A stretch of 64,000 nucleotides of DNA, taken from the NCBI RefSeq assembly GCF_004104075.1, contig NZ_QOVK01000002.1:310001-374000 (forward strand), read 5' to 3'. Made by a program: the position numbers and the translations under genes. The notes beneath the pieces were generated by a model. It ran no database searches and had not been told where the DNA came from. It was given only the letters and a program-made list of their open reading frames with translations. Of the stretch, positions 62,178-64,000 are shown one piece after another (position 1 is the first letter of the stretch; every line of letters starts with the position of its first letter). This DNA is from Leeuwenhoekiella polynyae. GTDB taxonomy: Bacteria; Bacteroidota; Bacteroidia; Flavobacteriales; Flavobacteriaceae.

Positions 62178-64000
62178 ATGAATTCCATGTTAAACGAAAC
62201 CATAGATCTTTTAGCAGATTTAGAACCCGGGAAGCGGACGATGAGCGAACTGCCTCACGGTGGTTTTATGGTGCTTGAACACGATGTACCTGCATTACTT
62301 ATTTACCGCAAAAAACCTAAAGATAAAGCTACCCTACGTCTCGCCAGAACAGGTGCTTCCTATCTTATAATTGGCGATTCTCATTTTGAATATTTCAGAG
62401 ACTTTATCAAAAAACTTACTGCTAAAATGGCGGAGCGTTTTGGATCTTTTGTTATGGTTGAATTGTATCGCGGAGAACCAGAGAGCACCAGTTTTATAAT
62501 TAAAGGACCGGCTAATAAACTTCCGGCTTCCTTGGAAACCCTTTCTGAAGAACTTTCTGCACTAGACAGCAGAAGGTATCAAGTAAAACTAGATGCTGAA
62601 ATAAGCCATACAAAGAACCGTCAAAAATCATGTGATGAACCTTTAATTGACATTGATGATTTAAAAAGCGCTGGTGGAACGTTACTTGGTTTAGAACTTC
62701 CGCCGGTTTATTGTAACAGATCTGGCAAGGTTTATCCGCTTTATTTTAGAATGTTTAGAGACAAGTTTGCTAAAGCGATTCAGAAAACGATTTATGAATT
62801 CATTAGAGTGCAAACCACGTCAGACATTCACAGCTATCACACGCTGGGACGCAGACGCATTCATGACGAGGTCTTAAAAATAGACCGCCAGATCACTGAA
62901 ATTCAATCACGCTATGAATTTTTATGGCTAGTTGCTCCTGTAAATATTCAGGCGCTACGTAAAAAGTTTTTTGACACCAATTTTGAAGAAATAGACTCGT
63001 ATCATTATCGCTTGCTTCCGGTAGATCCTGATTTGCTCAAACGCGAATTGTATAATTTAAGAATTGATGAGATCGATGACCCTTCGCTTTCCTATTTATA
63101 TAATGAAAAGCGCGAAGAATTAGACAAAGAGCTCACAATGCTTAAAGAGCGTGGCTCTAAAAATTTCTTCTACAGTAGTATTCGCTTATATCAAGGTGTT
63201 CCGCGAAATGTTTTAGCCGAAGCAAAGCTCATTCTGGAAACCATTTCTGAGAATCACGAGGAAACTTTAGAAAAAACAATTGATGCACATCAGTTTCAAA
63301 AAATGGCGCAAACTGAATTTGATTTCTTTAAAGAACAAGCACCGCATTATGAAGGTACGGTTCACATAAGAAATGATGTCAATATTATTATGGTTTCTAA
63401 TGGTGAGTTGTATTTGCCTGAAGATTATAAAATGACAGTAAATGAAGCTCAGGCATTGATTCAGCATGAGATAGGCACACACGCACTAACTCATTTTAAC
63501 GGCAGTCAACAGGCGTTGAGCCAGCTTTCTGCAGGCTTTGCAGATTATGATGCAACTCAAGAAGGTATTGCAGTTCTTTCTGAATATTTAGGAGGCGGAC
63601 TTACAGGGAATCGACTTAGAATACTCGCCGGGCGTGTCGTTGCGGGAGAAGATCTAATGAATGGTGCCGACTTTAAATCGGTTTTTCATCATCTATATAC
63701 CGATTATGGTTTCACAAAAGAACGTGCATTCAATATCACTTCCAGAATGTTTCAGGGAGGTGGTTTTTTAAAAGATATTATCTACCTAAAAGGTCTCGTA
63801 GAACTTCGGGATCACTTAGGCAAAGGCGGTGATCTACAACCGCTACTGGCAGGAAAATTTGCTTTAAAGCACGTGGACATTATTAATGATTTAACGCAAC
63901 GTGAACTGCTCAATCCGCCAAAAATTATTCCTCGTTATTTTAAAAACGAAGATTTTTCAACCAAACTAAATGCCTTTAAAGAAGGCATCACACTATCTAA
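62178..64000 (+). CDS. QEGLA-motif (DUF1704) metallopeptidase-like protein, 5' part
   Basis: The frame is open from the ATG at 62178 (MNSMLNETIDL; a second ATG at 62187 is possible) to the right edge, at least 607 codons, so the stop lies outside. Zinc motif HEIGTH is at residues 430-435 and TQEGIAVLSEYL follows with Glu462, the family hallmark. The family is annotated as 'flavohemoglobin expression-modulating' and is related to eukaryotic tubulin tyrosine carboxypeptidases (MATCAP/KIAA0895). Bacterial substrates are unknown. The 190-bp upstream gap shows no other gene. Confidence 0.88.
   Translation, partial: MNSMLNETIDLLADLEPGKRTMSELPHGGFMVLEHDVPALLIYRKKPKDKATLRLARTGASYLIIGDSHFEYFRDFIKKLTAKMAERFGSFVMVELYRGEPESTSFIIKGPANKLPASLETLSEELSALDSRRYQVKLDAEISHTKNRQKSCDEPLIDIDDLKSAGGTLLGLELPPVYCNRSGKVYPLYFRMFRDKFAKAIQKTIYEFIRVQTTSDIHSYHTLGRRRIHDEVLKIDRQITEIQSRYEFLWLVAPVNIQALRKKFFDTNFEEIDSYHYRLLPVDPDLLKRELYNLRIDEIDDPSLSYLYNEKREELDKELTMLKERGSKNFFYSSIRLYQGVPRNVLAEAKLILETISENHEETLEKTIDAHQFQKMAQTEFDFFKEQAPHYEGTVHIRNDVNIIMVSNGELYLPEDYKMTVNEAQALIQHEIGTHALTHFNGSQQALSQLSAGFADYDATQEGIAVLSEYLGGGLTGNRLRILAGRVVAGEDLMNGADFKSVFHHLYTDYGFTKERAFNITSRMFQGGGFLKDIIYLKGLVELRDHLGKGGDLQPLLAGKFALKHVDIINDLTQRELLNPPKIIPRYFKNEDFSTKLNAFKEGITLS

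Overview
The window looks like a chromosomal segment of a marine-type member of the Flavobacteriaceae (Bacteroidota). Several features point that way: GLPGLI-family proteins, a methionine synthase split into two genes, sulfite reductase with a HEPN tail, DUF4407/DUF4230/DUF4260 proteins, a QEGLA-motif protein, AT-rich intergenic DNA, and promoters that fit the Bacteroidota consensus (TTTG, about 20 nt, TAnnTTTG). I saw no rRNA, tRNA, CRISPR array, prophage or transposase.

Layout. (1) 1-0.84 kb: end of a DUF4407 membrane protein. (2) 0.9-11.2 kb: an apparent trans-4-hydroxy-L-proline catabolic operon (epimerase, FAD-dependent D-hydroxyproline dehydrogenase, DHDPS-family deaminase, ketoglutarate-semialdehyde dehydrogenase). 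It is interleaved with two exported peptidases (DPP IV and DUF885) and faces a divergent AraC-type regulator. (3) 11.2-13.3 kb: a small membrane protein, a relic of an SDR 3' end, an orphan secreted protein, an atypical SDR and a cupin. (4) 13.4-21.9 kb: housekeeping and unknown genes (MutS-like ATPase, GNAT, cyclase, HemW, RuvC, glycosyltransferase). A flavobacterial GC-rich repeat has invaded the ruvC/hemW junction. (5) 21.9-27.2 kb: envelope genes, with two PagL-like paralogues around an ArnT-like glycosyltransferase. (6) 27.3-32.3 kb: metH1-metH2-metF behind a SAM-I riboswitch. (7) 32.5-34.4 kb: an AhpD-like protein, a histidine-kinase-like protein without an ATPase domain, and a single-domain response regulator. 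(8) 34.4-42.7 kb: assimilatory sulfate reduction (FNR-like reductase, siroheme synthesis, sulfite reductase, CysN, CysD, CysH, DUF2061) with an Rrf2 regulator and two copies of a matching palindrome. (9) 42.7-51.5 kb: metZ, osmC, a monooxygenase-like gene, a three-enzyme MetX-aspartokinase-homoserine dehydrogenase fusion and metY (SAM-I riboswitch), then divergent metK (SAM-II riboswitch). (10) 51.6-64 kb: a hydroxyacid dehydrogenase, a beta-barrel/GLPGLI operon facing a two-component system, a duplicated response-regulator tail, deoxynucleoside kinase, thioredoxin, and a partial QEGLA metallopeptidase.

How it works together. About 24 kb (27-51.5 kb) is largely a sulfur-amino-acid block. Sulfate is reduced to sulfide (cys genes). 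Homoserine is made and acetylated by one fusion protein and sulfhydrylated by MetY and possibly MetZ. The homocysteine is methylated by MetH with methyl groups from MetF, and methionine becomes SAM through MetK. SAM feeds back through two SAM-I elements and one SAM-II element, and the cys genes appear to have a separate Rrf2 switch. The least conventional material is the SAM-I/SAM-II pair in one divergent intergenic region, the MetX-AK-HSD fusion, the kinase-less DHp/receiver pair, a perfect 46-bp palindrome at the end of the aldehyde dehydrogenase gene, and two short duplicated gene 3' ends.
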